Below, piece after piece: positions 1 to 14,100 of a DNA stretch of 64,000 nt. How positions within the stretch are numbered: the first letter of the stretch is position 1; each line of letters begins with the position of its first letter. Below the pieces are notes generated by a model. The model was given only the letters and a program-made list of their open reading frames with translations, ran no database searches and was not told where the DNA came from. The DNA is from Dendrobium chrysotoxum (lineage: Eukaryota > Streptophyta > Magnoliopsida > Asparagales > Orchidaceae), in the NCBI GenBank assembly GCA_019925795.1, contig CM034305.1, positions 97,857,571 through 97,921,570 of the forward strand, read 5' to 3'. The position numbers and the translations under genes are program-made.

Positions 1-400
1 CGTATTTATAGCATATCAATTTTGTATTTATTATAATTAATACATATTCAATACACACTCAATACATATCAACTGTGTATTTATTATGTATTTACTGCTT
101 ATCAACTGTGTATTTATTACAAGCAATACACAATGAACAAAAACACCATATAAATCATTCATATCTTTGAATCCTAACTTCTAAAATGCAATACACACTC
201 AACACATAGTATATATTGGGGAAAAAATATAATTAAAAAAATTTCTTCTATACAGACAATGTATAAGTTCAAAAAGCATCACAAAATGAACAAAAACATT
301 ATATAAACCATTCATATCTTTGAATCCTAACTTTTAAAATGCAATACACATTCAATATAATGTGTATCGAGAAAAAAATAATATAATTCAAAAAAAAATT
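1..400. repeat. AT-rich imperfect tandem repeat
   Basis: Two copies of a ~75-bp block, each containing CATATCTTTGAATCCTAACT and ending in AATGCAATACACA, lie at about 133-207 and 289-363 (period ~157 bp). They are preceded by shorter reiterations of GTGTATTTATTA and AATACACACTCAATACATAT. No coding sequence is seen. The region lies downstream of NUP160 and may be a minisatellite or the remains of a transposon. Confidence 0.6.
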
Positions 401-2089
401 TCTCTTTTATACACGGCAGCATATAAACTCAAAAAAAATAAAAGAATAAATAAACTTCTCAAAAATTATTATTTTCTATAAAATTTTACATAGGTTATTT
501 ACAAAAGCATGCCTCTTTACGGCATTCGACATATAAATAATTGAAGAATGCATTCTAAAAAAAATTCCTCATTGGAGCATTCGGACATATTTGAGAACTT
601 GATTTGCCTTAAAGGTGAAACCTGTTCTGTTATAGTTGCTTCTACGATGAGTTTCTCTGTTGAAAAAACTAAGCTCAATAAAATGTACATTTATAGGAAA
701 CATAGTAAAACTTTTGAGGAATTTCAAATTTATCGATAAATTGAAACCTACAGCACGTCATCTTCTCGAATAATGAATGTTCTCCAAATCATTATCCATC
801 TTCATCATCTGTTTCTCATTTTTTTCTCAATATCAAAAGTTGTATTCCTTTAAAACTCTAAAATTTGGGGACATTTCGTGAATTATTTTCTTAAAAACAA
901 ACGCCAATTAAATTTGCTATGCTGAATCATCAGGCCACAAGCTATAAAAATATATATATAAAAATTTACGTGCAAAAAAAAGTGTCACAATTTCATTGAA
1001 GTCCGAAAGTAAAGCTACGTCCAGCCTTCGCACGTAATAATCTATCTTCAATATATCCTTCGACTTGATCCATCACATTCCAAAATATTCCATGCATGTA
1101 AATGTGATCATCCAAGCAAGCTTATTTTAATGCAAACATTACCATGCAAGGCCGACCACTAAAAGAGCATCTTGGAACTTGCTTTGGATGACCAAGGAAA
1201 CTGCTGGATGCAAGGAAGGTTCATGCTAAGTCTTTTTCTGTCAACGGCTGAGGAAGATGCAAGAAAGTTGACTTGATTCATGCATCCTTGGGTATACCCA
1301 CATGTGGATGAAGCTTCCATGCAGATTGAATTCTAGACAAATATTCATCCACTTTTGCATGACTGGACACTTAAGCCCATTTTCTACCTTTTTGCCCGTT
1401 AAAATGAGATTCTCCGTTTTCAAAGTGACTGTAAAACTTAACTTTTGATTATTGCTTTAGAAGTTATGTACATAGCTTGATTTTAGCTTGTAATGATTAT
1501 CTTTTGGGATAGAATTGACAATTTGCTCTTGTTAAAATGACGATGATGATAATAGAGAACCTCGAGCAGGCACATTCAACACATTGAAACTCATAATTAA
1601 TCATTTTTAACTCAGCCCAAACTTGGCATGAGCTGAAAGTCTTCACTTTGGAATTTAGGGTAATTTACTTTCTCAAGCTAGGCTAGAAACTGCGCATACT
1701 GGCAGCAAAGTTCCAGTTTCTACTCCCTCCTACACACAACTCCTTTGCATACGTTTAACCGATTGATCGAATGAAGTCATTACATGTTAGCGTTTTGTGC
1801 AGTTTAGACCCCTACTGATTTGAATTAAAACCATCCAAATAGTGAAAATTTATCTTAATAATTTAAAATACGTTCCATATTAATAAGCAAAAAAAAGAGC
1901 ATTATTGTAAAACGGACCGATTAAATTTATAATCAGTAATAATTACTGTGAACAAATGAGCTAGCTATTAACAGAAAGACACGAACTATTAACCTCTGGT
2001 GCATGGTGTAAGCAGACATTGATTATATAAAAGATATGAAAGAATACAAAATCATTTTACATGCATCGCCTCCTGTTTGAGCTGGGAGA
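401..2089. other. AT-rich sequence downstream of NUP160, no gene seen
   Basis: I see no supportable gene here. The only ATG-started frame of note (548-739, 63 residues) has no recognisable motif. The part next to 2090 should include the NUP160 3' UTR on the minus strand, but I could not place a poly(A) site. Confidence 0.4.
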
Positions 2090-2137
2090 TCATGACGCAA
2101 CTGCAGATGCCAAAGCATCCTCAGAGTCCACCTTTAC
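2090..2137 (-). CDS. NUP160: NUP160 terminal exon (partial residues 722-736 and stop)
   Basis: After acceptor TTTGCTCCAG the frame reads VKVDSEDALASAVAS and stops at TGA (2092-2090). A 603-bp intron precedes it. Confidence 0.88.
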   Translation of the reverse strand, partial: VKVDSEDALASAVAS

Positions 2138-5100
2138 CTGGAGCAAATAGCCATAAATCAATCCTCTAATCAAATAATCACACTTTTAACTGAATCTAAG
2201 TAGACTAATGACCCGGCTTGAGCTCGCCTCAATAAATGAATCGTGAACACCACATTAACTAACAAGTCAAATTGGAGCTAGCTCCAACTCAACTTGTAAA
2301 CTTATGAATTTAGTCATTTAAATGGTATTAATATAAACTATGCTTAAATTACATTAGAATTAAGTTATTTAAACTATCTAAATATTTTGCTTGAATTGGA
2401 GCCATCTTCTCTCTATTATGATAAATAAACTCGCTAATGAGCTACCTAAAAATTCATAGAATTGAGATCATATTCGAGTTGAACTCAATTAATTAGTCAA
2501 GCACATGCTGGGGGGCTCGGGTGCTACTCAACTAGTTTACACCCTTACACATAACAAATGGCACAACTTTTGTTTACCAAGGTTAAAAGGGCAACCTTGA
2601 TGAACTACATATTATGCAGTAAAAACCAGGGAGTTGGAGAATTATTAATCTTCTTCAACATATGAGATCACCCTGCATTCTATAATATTGTGATTCAAGA
2701 CTTACGGAAGGGCGGAATGTTGTTAAGAGTACAGGAATACCTGCTTTAGATGGTTTAGCAAAGCTCCCTGGAGAAGCCTCTTAAGCTTATCACATTGCCC
2801 GGCCATATGACCAGCACTGCACAACTCTTGAAGCTGACACCAGAGGCGTTCAATAGCAGTGTAAGGAAACCAGATGGCGGTCATCTTCTTCCGTTTGATT
2901 GGATCGGCGGCACTCTGTCAATGTCAATTTGGGATGAAAATATCAAACATCGTCTATAAATCAAGAAATTAGCATTTATCCAAGCTCGGATAAACCAGGG
3001 CTTGAAGCAGTGAGGATCCGAATCAAATAATTACCACTGTTGCAAAGGATTCAAGGTACTCGAGCAGTAGATTTGTGGCTTCAGCAAGCCGACCATAATC
3101 TATGTACAATCGGAATAGTGTTGCAGGATCTGGCTGCTGGCCTGTCATACCCCAAGAAATTGCCCTACGTCCAGCCTATTACGGCACAATGAGTGAAGAA
3201 AATCAGTAATCTTTGAACCACAACACTAGACTGCCAAGAGCAAGCAGAAGACGTTAAAGAGAAGAAAAAACAAGAGGAGAGAATGACCATTTGGGATTAA
3301 AATGAGGCAAATAAGGGGAAAAAAACTGTCCTCCGAATGAGACATTAATGGATAAACCCAATCTTAAGAAAAAGGGTTACCGTGAAGGGGTAAACAAAAG
3401 CCTTGGAAATTTCTAAGAATGTCCAGGTAAATAAGGATATTGTTATTTGATATCTCCAAACGGGATTACCTTGAACATATTTACGAGCCAAAAAGGCAAT
3501 TCAATCTGAGGATCACCATACAGAAGTGTTTCAGCTACAACCACGGGCAATCTCTGGTGTATCTTTCTATATTTCTCCTGCAGTTGAAAGGGATTATAAT
3601 AGAGCATCACTAAAATGTACCTTCCTGCAAAATGTTGGCTTACTGGAACCAAAGCAATTTGGCTGCGCAGGTGGAAAAGGGCAACCATTAATGGCAAAAT
3701 GTTGCATGTTGAAATCACAAATATCTTCTTATACAATTTTTTGATACACCCAATTATTGATTAACACGAATCTAACTTTAACCATGCTAAAAAGAGTGAA
3801 TGATTGTAATCTTCTATTTGAATGTCAAAATATCAAAATCTAAATCAGAGAAGAAAGGCTCCACCCAATTAATTTTCTATGTTTCTGCCTTCAGTTGAAA
3901 GATCAACATCGTTGATGTTTACCTACCCTAAAAACTTATTGATCAACTTTTATGTAAACTTGACCATTGATAAAACTTGATGAAAAAATTAACGAATTGT
4001 AATACCCTTCTCTAAAAGTGTTACTTTAATAAACTACTTTTAAAATAAAATTCAACAAAATTGTTATGGATGTCATTTAATGCATGCTCCAAAATTTTCA
4101 TTTAATTTGAGTTCTCCTACACATCAAAATATCTCATCCACCTTTGTTGAACATTCTCTTCTAATAAAAGCAATTTTTTATCTTCATCCTTAATGCACTT
4201 CACTAAAACTAAATCCTTATTACTTCTCTCTTTGTTTGGCTAACTTATACATATAACTTTCGCCATCCTTATTATCTAATCTATTATATAAATCATTAAA
4301 AGATACAAATATTTGCATCACATATTGCTTTTTTAAACCCATGACAAGCCTAAGGCTTTACATAGAGCATAGACAAAAACAATTGAGAAGAGAAATTATA
4401 CAAGCATGCATACAATGGCAGAGAAAATTTTTTTTTAATTAGAATAGAGAATTTATTAGTTCAATAATGTACTAAATAATAATTAATTAGTATATGAATA
4501 TCTTAATAAGTATGATTTAATTAATCTAATTAAAATTAATTAATTTTTAAAATTTAAATTTATATTTCATTAGTTCAATAATTTACTAATTAATAATTAT
4601 TTGGGATATTCATATATAATTAGTATGATTTGATTAATATTTTGGTAATTAAAGTATGTATTAATTTTGTTATCAATAATTATTATTTAAATTTTATTTA
4701 GATAACAAACTTTAAATCCTAAAATTAGTACCTAAACAATTTACCAAAATTTAATTAGATTTAACCTCTACCATGCCAAATGGTTTTTAGGATTTAACAC
4801 CCTCAAGATTTAATAAATCTTGAAGATTTATAGGAGTTATTAATCCTACTTAAATCCGGATAACCCCTTAGAGTTAAAATGAAGAGCAATCACTCATTTC
4901 GTGGTTGCAGGAGAATCACGTCATCATGGAGACGCAACAAGTGCTTTCCATTTTGTGGAATTTCACTTTGCACGTCATTTAATAAATGATAGATTAATGA
5001 TGGATTTGACCAATTAAAGCGTTAGTTAAGATGAAATGGGCACATGTACCTTGCATAGTTTTTTTTTACTTAATCCAATTAGGAGGGATTAGATGAAAAA

Positions 5101-8100
5101 GCTCAGAAAAATGGAAAAGATATAAAGGGGCTTGTAGGAAGTCTAAGAAAGCAATATACGATGCAAAAAAATTTAGTATTTAGTGATTTATATAATAGAT
5201 TATATACTAAGAAGAACATAAGATATATGTATAAGTTAGTCAAGCAAAGAGATGAAAGAAGTAAGGATTTAGGTTAAGTGATGTGCATTAAGGATGAAAA
5301 TCAAAACAAGCTTTTCTTAGAAGAGAATATTCAAATATAAGTGTATAAGATATTTTGATTAACTTTTCAATGAAGGTTATGAGAACAAGATTGATATTAG
5401 TGACCTTAGCATCCAAAATGAAAATATAGATTTTTGTTTTTATTATTGTGTTAGTAAAATTGAAGTTGAAAAGGCTTTAAAAAAATGAAGTACAAAAAAA
5501 ACAGTAAGACTTGATGATATTCCAATAAAAGCGTGAAAATACATAAAAGATCAAGGAATTTCTTGGCTTACTAAACTCTTTAATTCTATTTTAAAGACAA
5601 AAGATACAAGATGAGTAGAAAAAGAGTGTGTTCATTCCTATTTTTAAAAATAAATGTGATGCACAAGAGTATGCGACTTATAGAGGAATTAAATTAATGC
5701 GTTACACATTAAAATTAAGAGAGAGAGAGAGTAATTAAGGTAAGTTACGACGTGATACTAATATTTTTCAAAATAAGTTTGATTTGCTAAGAAGTTTGAT
5801 GGAGAAGCATACAAAGAGTAAGGATGATCTACATATGATATTTATTGACTTAGAGAAAGCATATGATAAAGTTTCAAGAGAAGTGTTCTGGAGAGTTCTA
5901 AAAAAGGAACCAATAATGTTTATATTCAGGTTGTTAAGGATATGTATATAGGAGTTGTTACTAGTGTTCAAACACAAGGTGGTTTGACTAAGTATTTTCC
6001 TATTTTAGTTGGATGACGTCAAAGATCAGCTTTAAGCCCATATCTTTTTGCTTTAGTCATGAATATTCTTATTAGACATTTGCAGGAGGAAGTACCTTGG
6101 TGTATGCTTTCTACTTATGATATTCTTCTTGTTGATAAGACTAGAGAGGGATTTGATGAAAATTTTGAATTATAGATGTCAATCTTAGTGGTTTTCGTTT
6201 GAGTGGATCTAAAACTGAATACTTATAGTACAATTTTAGTAGCAATAGATCTAGTGGTGGGATTGTGGGATTGGATGATCAAGTCATTAAAAAGAGTGGA
6301 CGTTTTAGATATCTCATGTCTATTATTCAAAGTTATAATTAAATAGATAAAGGCATCTTGTTGTTGTACATACTAACCGACCACATGTAGGGGGAAAAGG
6401 CTTGTTGTTGGTGTACTTAATCCAATTAGTAAAGGTTCACTAGAGATATGATGAAATAAAGATGATCCCACTTTAAATAAAATTATTATTATTATTTTAA
6501 ATTTTCTTATATTTTGAAACTTTAAAATAAAAATAATAATGAAATTTAAATAAAATAAATTGTTATTAGTTATTATTTTAATTATTGTCGAGGTTCATAC
6601 TTCGGGTCAGTTGTGATTATGACCATAGAAAAAGTAGTCTTTGGCATGTTGGAGTTGAGCGAATCAAGTTCTAAGGATGTTGCATGTTAATAGTTAGCAT
6701 ACTTATTTTATGACAAATACGAGTTCCTTGACTAATACAATACACTCATTTGAACTAAATTTATGATATGGATTAACCTCTAATGACATTACAAATTATT
6801 GATTTACTTCATAGAACTATCAGGACAAAAAATTGACTTACATGATATCTAGTCCCGTATCTTTAATATGCACATAACTTAATACTCTTGCATCTCCATT
6901 AGATTTAACTAGTTTATACATAAATCTTATAACCCTTGATGCTCTTTTCACATCATCATAAATTAAATTGTCATAAAAGTCATCAAAAATAAAATGGTCA
7001 ACACTCACATCTCCAATCAAGGCAAAATGCTCGTCTCATATTTGATGCCTTAAAGTAAGGCTCTCATAAGAAATGCCTTAGTAATGACGCACACTCGTGA
7101 GGTGCTTGAAGCACTATGTTCCACCTTACTCGGTAGCCTAGGAAAGGATGGCCCAGTTCGGCTTCAACGATACCGAACAAAGATGAAAAATTTTTCCAAT
7201 CTGCAGAAAGGTTGTGCACTTAGGACTCTTTTGGTTCACAAACATTTTGTCCAAGCACAATAGTTATATGTGACGGATAATGGAATTAAATTTTCCCTTA
7301 ATTTCTTGATAATTTAAAAGTACAAATATACATGAACTAATTATTGCTGCTATAAAAGAATGATGGAACTCCTGTATGGATGGCGTATAGATTTTTAATC
7401 AACTTAGCTTTCACAATAAGAAATTAACGATAGCAGCTAAATGTACTCTGAACAAATTATGGGCTTCCAAGTTTGACATTCAAGGCTCAGCAAACTACGA
7501 AGGCTATTTTTATTTCACGAATCAAAATTACCATAAAGTTAAGAAAAAAAAAAGTAGGAAGAGCACTTATGAAGATTATGCAAAATTGTACATACTAGAT
7601 ATTGTTCAAGGGTCTCCCAGTGACCATTTCCATTGATTTGATTGATCATAGAACTCGAGATATTTCTCCCATCAATATGTGTTACATCGTCAGGTGATGG
7701 TAGCAAAACGTTATGTACTGTCCCAACGCTCCTGGGAAAATATAATCAAAATGAAAATAAGAAGAAAACAAAGAAACTAATTTTAAGCAATATGCGCATG
7801 AATTACAAGACAAACATATCAGGAATAAAGAAGTTGATAACTACACTAAGAATGATGCCCATGAATAAAAATCTGCAAGAGTTAACCATGAAAACTCACC
7901 TGAAAGGTGAAGAAACTATTCCTCCTAAGAAACATTTTTCTGAGAGAGTGATAAAAGCCTGCTCAAGTTCCCTGCGTGAAAAAAAAAATCTCATTTCTTA
8001 TCTAATGCATGCCAAATAAAAATAATGTGGAAAAGCACAGTTCGTATCAGTGTACTACTGGGATGGATAGCTGATCATTATACCTATTTAATGTCGAACC

Positions 8101-11100
8101 CTTCCAAAATGTGAAAATAACTGTAAAAGCCATGTCGTAAAAATTTTCTTTGATCAGCATATCCACTAAATGTGAAAGTTTCTGATTCCCTGTAGTGTAG
8201 CACGCCAAAACACGTTCTTACATAGCAGTTCAGAATGTAATAGATGCTAGAATGGCAGCCAAAAGGCTACGTATTAAATAAATATATCCGATACCTGAAA
8301 AATTAAACTTATCCTTATCGCGAGAAAGCAAATAGTGGGCTGAGGTTAGCACGTACTCTTTTTCAAGCATTTTAATATCAACAATGTATTGTAGCCTCTC
8401 AGATTGAAAGTCATCACTAAGAGCAGCTGGAGAGAATACAATATTATTATGTAATCAAGAAGAAAGAAGATAATAGGAAAATGACCTCATACATTTTTCT
8501 GCAAGGACATTTCGAGCTCTTTTATGCGGTACACCTTGACCAGTAGAAAAACTATCCTTGTTTTTAGAGTCAATCCAGGCAGAAGCATGATCCACAAGTT
8601 GCAGTGCATTGATGGCTGCAGATAATCCCTCTAACCTCTCTTGGAGGGCTGCAGAAAACTTTCCCGCATCATCTGTACTTACTTCATTTCTTAATCTAAT
8701 TGAATATTGGTAAATGTAGCAAGCGGCCTTTCTCCAGTTGTTACGAGATGCTTGAAATGAATAAAGCAACTTGTACAGGTTTGGTCTCGCAAAAATATCA
8801 GAAAGCTCAGCCTGGAAAGTTTGAAGCACGACTTAAAAAAGACCTTACAATGCAATATGCTATTGAAAAATCTTAAAGCAGAAAGCAACTGGAGCAGGAT
8901 AAAACCTTCCAAAATAACTCTTGCTCAACCTTTTCTGCCATTCCGACAAAAGGCAACTTGGCATCACAGAGAACCTAAGCAAAATAGAAGAATGACTCCT
9001 GTTAGCTTTATACTACAGGACAGTTAAATGCATTCAGAAAGATAGAATTGCCAAAAAAAAAAAAAGGATAGCTGGCTGAGAAGATAAAACAGGCAGACAT
9101 ATAACAAATGCCAAGACATGAGACAACATCATTATCATCATCTTCATTGGCCTTAATACAAAAAAAAAACTTCATTAGCCTTCTCCCAACTATTTGAGGC
9201 CAGCTCTGTCAATTCTCAATCTCCATTCTCCCATGTTGAGTGATGCATTGGGTATTAAGATACTCCAACTAAGCATCTAATATAATTATTTCTAATTCCA
9301 TACTTCATAGCTTTGCCACACATCCTCTAATAGCTGAACTCTCAAACTTCGAGAAACTGTCCACCATGGCCAAAGGGTCTCATGGTTTCGTTCTCTTGGT
9401 ATAACTTTACTAGTGCATCACCCAGCCCAAGAGTGCTCCTGTACAAGCACAATTAACTTTAAAGTTTCTAATTAAATTAAAATTATTTAACCAAAAGGCC
9501 CCTTGAGTTTTAAGAATTTAGCTTTCTTTCACTTAAGAAGCTTCACAATCTCCTTCACTTAAATAACTGAATCTGGTGATAATGAATAAATTACTAAGCA
9601 ATTGGTGGTCCCTAAACTCTAATCAAGGCTTCTCCACATGAAAGCCCCATTCTATTTTCATTGAGCACTCAGGCAGAAGAAAAGTTTTAGAATTGTAGAG
9701 AGTCAAATTAGGAAGAAATAGGGCTTTAATTCACTTGATTTCGTAAAACAAATGAGGGATACACTCAAAATATCGAGAGGTCATAAGATTCCTGGTTATG
9801 GGGATTATGAGAGAAATAATAATTTGTTCATGCAGAGAAAATTGAGGAGGATAATTTCAATTACTTCAAACTATAAAATAACATCCTAAAGCCTTTTATT
9901 TATAGAATAAAGACGCCAGATTAAAATATCAAAAAGTTCAAACACAATCTTAATATAGTTGCACCAATTTAAAAATTATATTAAATATCTCAAGAACCTA
10001 GAAAACATTTAATTACTGGAACTGTATGGGTTCATCAAAAGCGTTCTAAAGGCCTACAAAACCTTCCAAAAAGTTTTTAAACTTCTAGGAATTTGATAAT
10101 TCATGGAAAGTTCTGAACACTGTCTAGTTTAGATTTGAGGGTAAATATCCAATAAGATCAACCAAAGCTATACTTTTATACCATAGTATTTGAATAACCA
10201 ATTTTCTCTAAGATCCTAAATTAAGAGGACTACCATAAATCCTGATCCTAACCCAAGAACATTTTGATAAAAAAAGCATTCATTTTGTCTATATGGTGTG
10301 AGGTTATCCAGTGCAAAATAAGACTCCATTGAAACCGTTAAATCTGCAATTGTACAAGGATAACCCTACATGATAGACCAAAGGCTTTAAAGTAGGTTAA
10401 AAAAAATAGAGAGCATAATCATCAATCTGATGCGTTGAATGGATGGCTATATTGAAGAAACCCAGACCTCACTTATCCATAGATACTATGACAAGAAGAC
10501 CATGTTTCTTAGAGAATAGGATGATGGTACCTTGGAGATATGACTTGAAGATGAAGAAAAAAATGAAAATCCTAATTTCTACTACTAAAATCAATGTTTA
10601 TTCAAAATGAATATGAAGTGGATATCCCCTCACACAATGTTTCAATCAATACAGAAAGTGATGAGGACATCCACACTTGGAAAGTTTATCGTAGACGTGG
10701 CCGTCGATCTACGGCCACGATCGAGTATTTGTACTTCTGAGTTTATTATGTTATTTGTTTCTTTTTATTTTAGTTTACTGTTTTACCCTTACTTAAGGGC
10801 GGAGTGTTTGTAAGCCCAATATGGGCATTTGAGTCTTTTCTATTTATTTCTCTTGTAATGCTATTTATAGGCCACTATTGTATCGTTTCAAGTTAATGAA
10901 TTATTATGAAGAAAAATTCCTGCAACCTTGTTTAAGAATTTGAGTGTTGAGAGCTTTGGAAGGAGATCCCTAGGAGAGGGAGAATTGCGCATCACCCACC
11001 AACCTAGACGTGTCGGGTTCGTGGCTTATTTAGTGTTCCTCTCTTCTCCCCCCTCCACGCCACACCGCCGGCCACCCCTCCCTCCACTCCTCACCGCCGG

Positions 11101-14100
11101 CCTCCTCCCTCCACCATCTCACGGCCCAACCCCAACCCACGGCCAAAGACCCCCACTCCCCACCCACGGCCCAACCGCCCCTCTCCCTCCACCGCCGGCC
11201 ACCCAAATCCCCTCCCACCTCACCAAGCCATCGGCCCCCTCATCCCTCCTTCTCTAATTTGGTTTCCTAATTTACTTGATGTATATTTGGAAAGTTTTTA
11301 AATTTGAATTCAATTTGAATTCAACAATTAATACCTTCATAATTTACTAAATCTATTTTTGGAAGGTTGCCTAAAATAACTCCTATTTGAATTTAATTTG
11401 AATAGGATTAATTTATACCTTTCCAATTACTCATATCCTAAATTAGGTAACTACAAATCAATCCCAAATCCCCCCACCCCTCTCTAATTGCCGCCGGCCC
11501 CCCCTCCCTTTTCCCCCCACCCCTCTCTAATTGCCGCCGGCCACCCCTCTCTAATTTAATTTTGAACACAAAACCCTAACCCTAACCCTACCTCTCCAAA
11601 ATCTGAACCAACTTCCCCCATCACCTCCACCTTGGCCGGCCCCTCCCCCAACCCTTTTCCCACTTGATTCTCTAAGAAAACCTTCAATCTTTTGGAGAGA
11701 AACGTCGAGGGAAGCAAGGTATCTTCGGCTCCAACTTCTCTTTGCTTCACCAACATGCAAGGACGTCCCCGAATGGGACTATGGTTTGATCCTTGACGAA
11801 CACGACAACATCGACATCCTCCGTTCCCCGTTCTTCGACGTCGGATTCGACTTCGACAACACCGTCGAAGAATACTTCGAATGGATCCACATCACTTTGG
11901 TGGATACGATCGATGATCAAAGGAAGAAAGGACGGTGGACCATTTTCGGCCGAACCACGACCGCTTCTCCTCCGGCTACTTCCACCTTCAAAGACTACGT
12001 CACTCAGTTACTACGATTCTTCACCAATACCGTCGGCATTCAAGTGGATACCATTCGGCGACGATTCCTTTCCGAGTAAGGTGAACTTTTTCCCCTCATC
12101 AATTATTTCGTCTTTCTCCTAACCCTGTAGGTGGTGACGGATTCGTTCAAGATCAAAGCCGCTTAATTTGCTTAAGAGCTTAGTAAACGTAGGGTTATTT
12201 TGAGTGATCCTTTATGTTGCTTGTCTTATTGTTAATTGTGGGATTATGACTGAACATCTTCTATGTTAGCTTTACTTTAGTTTTCTAATCTATTTTGTTT
12301 GTGCAAGCATTTTATATGTGGTTTGGCCTAAACGCAAACATCCCTCCTTCGTTTTATTTCTTCGTTCTTATTGCTCGTAATTTAATCATGTCTTGCTCTT
12401 TTAATAAATTGTGCAAATCCTAATTTTCATTCAAAGCATCCTAGTCCTGCATCATCTGGTATCAGAGCATGGTTAACCTAGGTTTGCATGATAGAAATTC
12501 ATCCTAGGTTGTTCCCTTGCTAGCCTATTTAGTTTTGCATGCATCGCATCTTTTAAATTGTTTAAATCTCCATTTATGTTTGCTGTCCATTAAAATTCTG
12601 CATACATTTAGTGAACTTTAAGGTCTTTTCTTTAGTGTTTAAGTGCTGGTCTTAACCCTACAACCTTGCTACTTGTTTAGGAGTCGTAACACCATAGTAT
12701 AGAGTGCTGTCCTAAGGTTTCCTGCAGCAGTTAGTGACATCTTAGGGTGTATTTCCTGCACTTACACTTGCTGTCCACTCTCAGTTGTCATCCCTAAACC
12801 TTCCCTAGTGCTTAGCAATGGACCCCTAACAAATTGGAAGGACTTTAGACCTACTGGTAGGTCAAATGAATGCTATGAGCCAACAACTAAAGGAAAACCA
12901 AGCTGATCTCGCTGATTTTCGTAAAGCCACCACCGACAGACTTGACACCATAGAGCATGGTAGGAGCCACCCGATTCCGTATACCCCTTCTAGGCCACCC
13001 TTTATTTACGGGGACGATCCTTTTATGGATGAGGGACCCCCTCGAGCCCCTCATCGAGTCCCCCACCATAGGCAAGAACACCACCACGACCCTGATCATC
13101 CCCTGATGAAGAATATCAAGGTTGATGCCCCTACTTTCGATGGTACCCTCGATCCCCAGCTCTTTCTGGATTGGATCAAAGGTATGGATAGTTTCTTTAG
13201 GTGGTATGACATCTCCGAGGCTAGAAAGGTCAATTTCGCCAGCATAAAGCTCATTGGTAGGGCTAGTCAGTTCTAGTCTAACTTAGAAAGCCTTAGGGAG
13301 TCCCGTAACGAGTACCCCATCACTGACTGGTTATCCATGAAGCGAGAGCTTAAGCAAAAGTACTTGCCTCCCTCGTACTACCCTAGGCTCTTAGATAGGT
13401 GGCATAGACTAACTTAGGGTAGCAAACCCGTCAAGGACTACATCGCTTCCTTCGATGATTTTCTGATTCACTGTAAAGGGTAGACTTCCACTACCCCTGC
13501 GCAGATTCTATCCATGTTTCGTACCGGGTTGCGAGAGGACCTTCGCAACGAGCTGTTCGCTCGGAATGTCACGACCCTGGAGAATGCGTATAGTTTAGTA
13601 CTTGACCTAGAGGAGAGTCGATCCCAACATTCTAGCCGTCACCACGACCCTAGACCCTCCTACAGACCGTCTGGTAGTTCCACCCCGCACTCCTCTACTA
13701 CCCGACCTACTCCGGGTAGTAGCACCCGACCTCCCACGGGTTCCCCTGCACCCCGACCTGATTTTAGAAGTAAACCTCCCACTCCGGATACCCCTCGGTC
13801 CAGTCCTGGGACCAAGTGCTTTCGATGCCAGGGGTATGGGCATATCGCTTCTCAGTGCTCCAGTCCCTACAAAGTTTCCATTATTGAGGAGATTACTGAG
13901 GAGGATCCTGAGCCCGAGGTTGATCAGGTTCACCAAGTGGAAGATGAGGGTGATTTCATCGAAGAGGACGATGACACCGCTATCCTCCATTGCCTTCAGA
14001 AGTTGGATCTATCTCCCATTTGCGTGGTGAGATGTGCACTGTCACACCCTGTTCCCTCTGATGACTGGCGTAGGACTTCTATCTTTCACACATACACCAA

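Larger units (their letters stand above)
10659..12454 (+). repeat. 5' LTR of element 1
   Basis: 1,796 bp, close to identical to 17527-19420 apart from a ~100-bp length difference around 11520-11590. It contains in order: the Pol-tail coding start with a hairpin (10696-10719), a TATA-like box (10862), a GCCGGCC-rich stretch, CCCTAA repeats (11571-11592), and a conserved small ORF (11755-12079). Confidence 0.93.

Noticed and set aside
548..739. 63-residue ORF starting at ATG
   Set aside because: No motif, no neighbours and AT-rich surroundings; length is within chance.
11030..11218. Glycine/tryptophan-rich antisense ORFs in the LTRs (also 17898-18086 and 36570-36755), and proline-rich sense ORFs there
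   Set aside because: They are low-complexity readings of GCCGGCC and CCTCC runs and change composition freely between copies.
12080..12130. Possible mini-intron after the LTR small ORF (AAG|GTGAAC ... CTGTAG|GTGG)
   Set aside because: About 50 bp is shorter than plant introns normally are, and the equivalent site in element 3 is absent.
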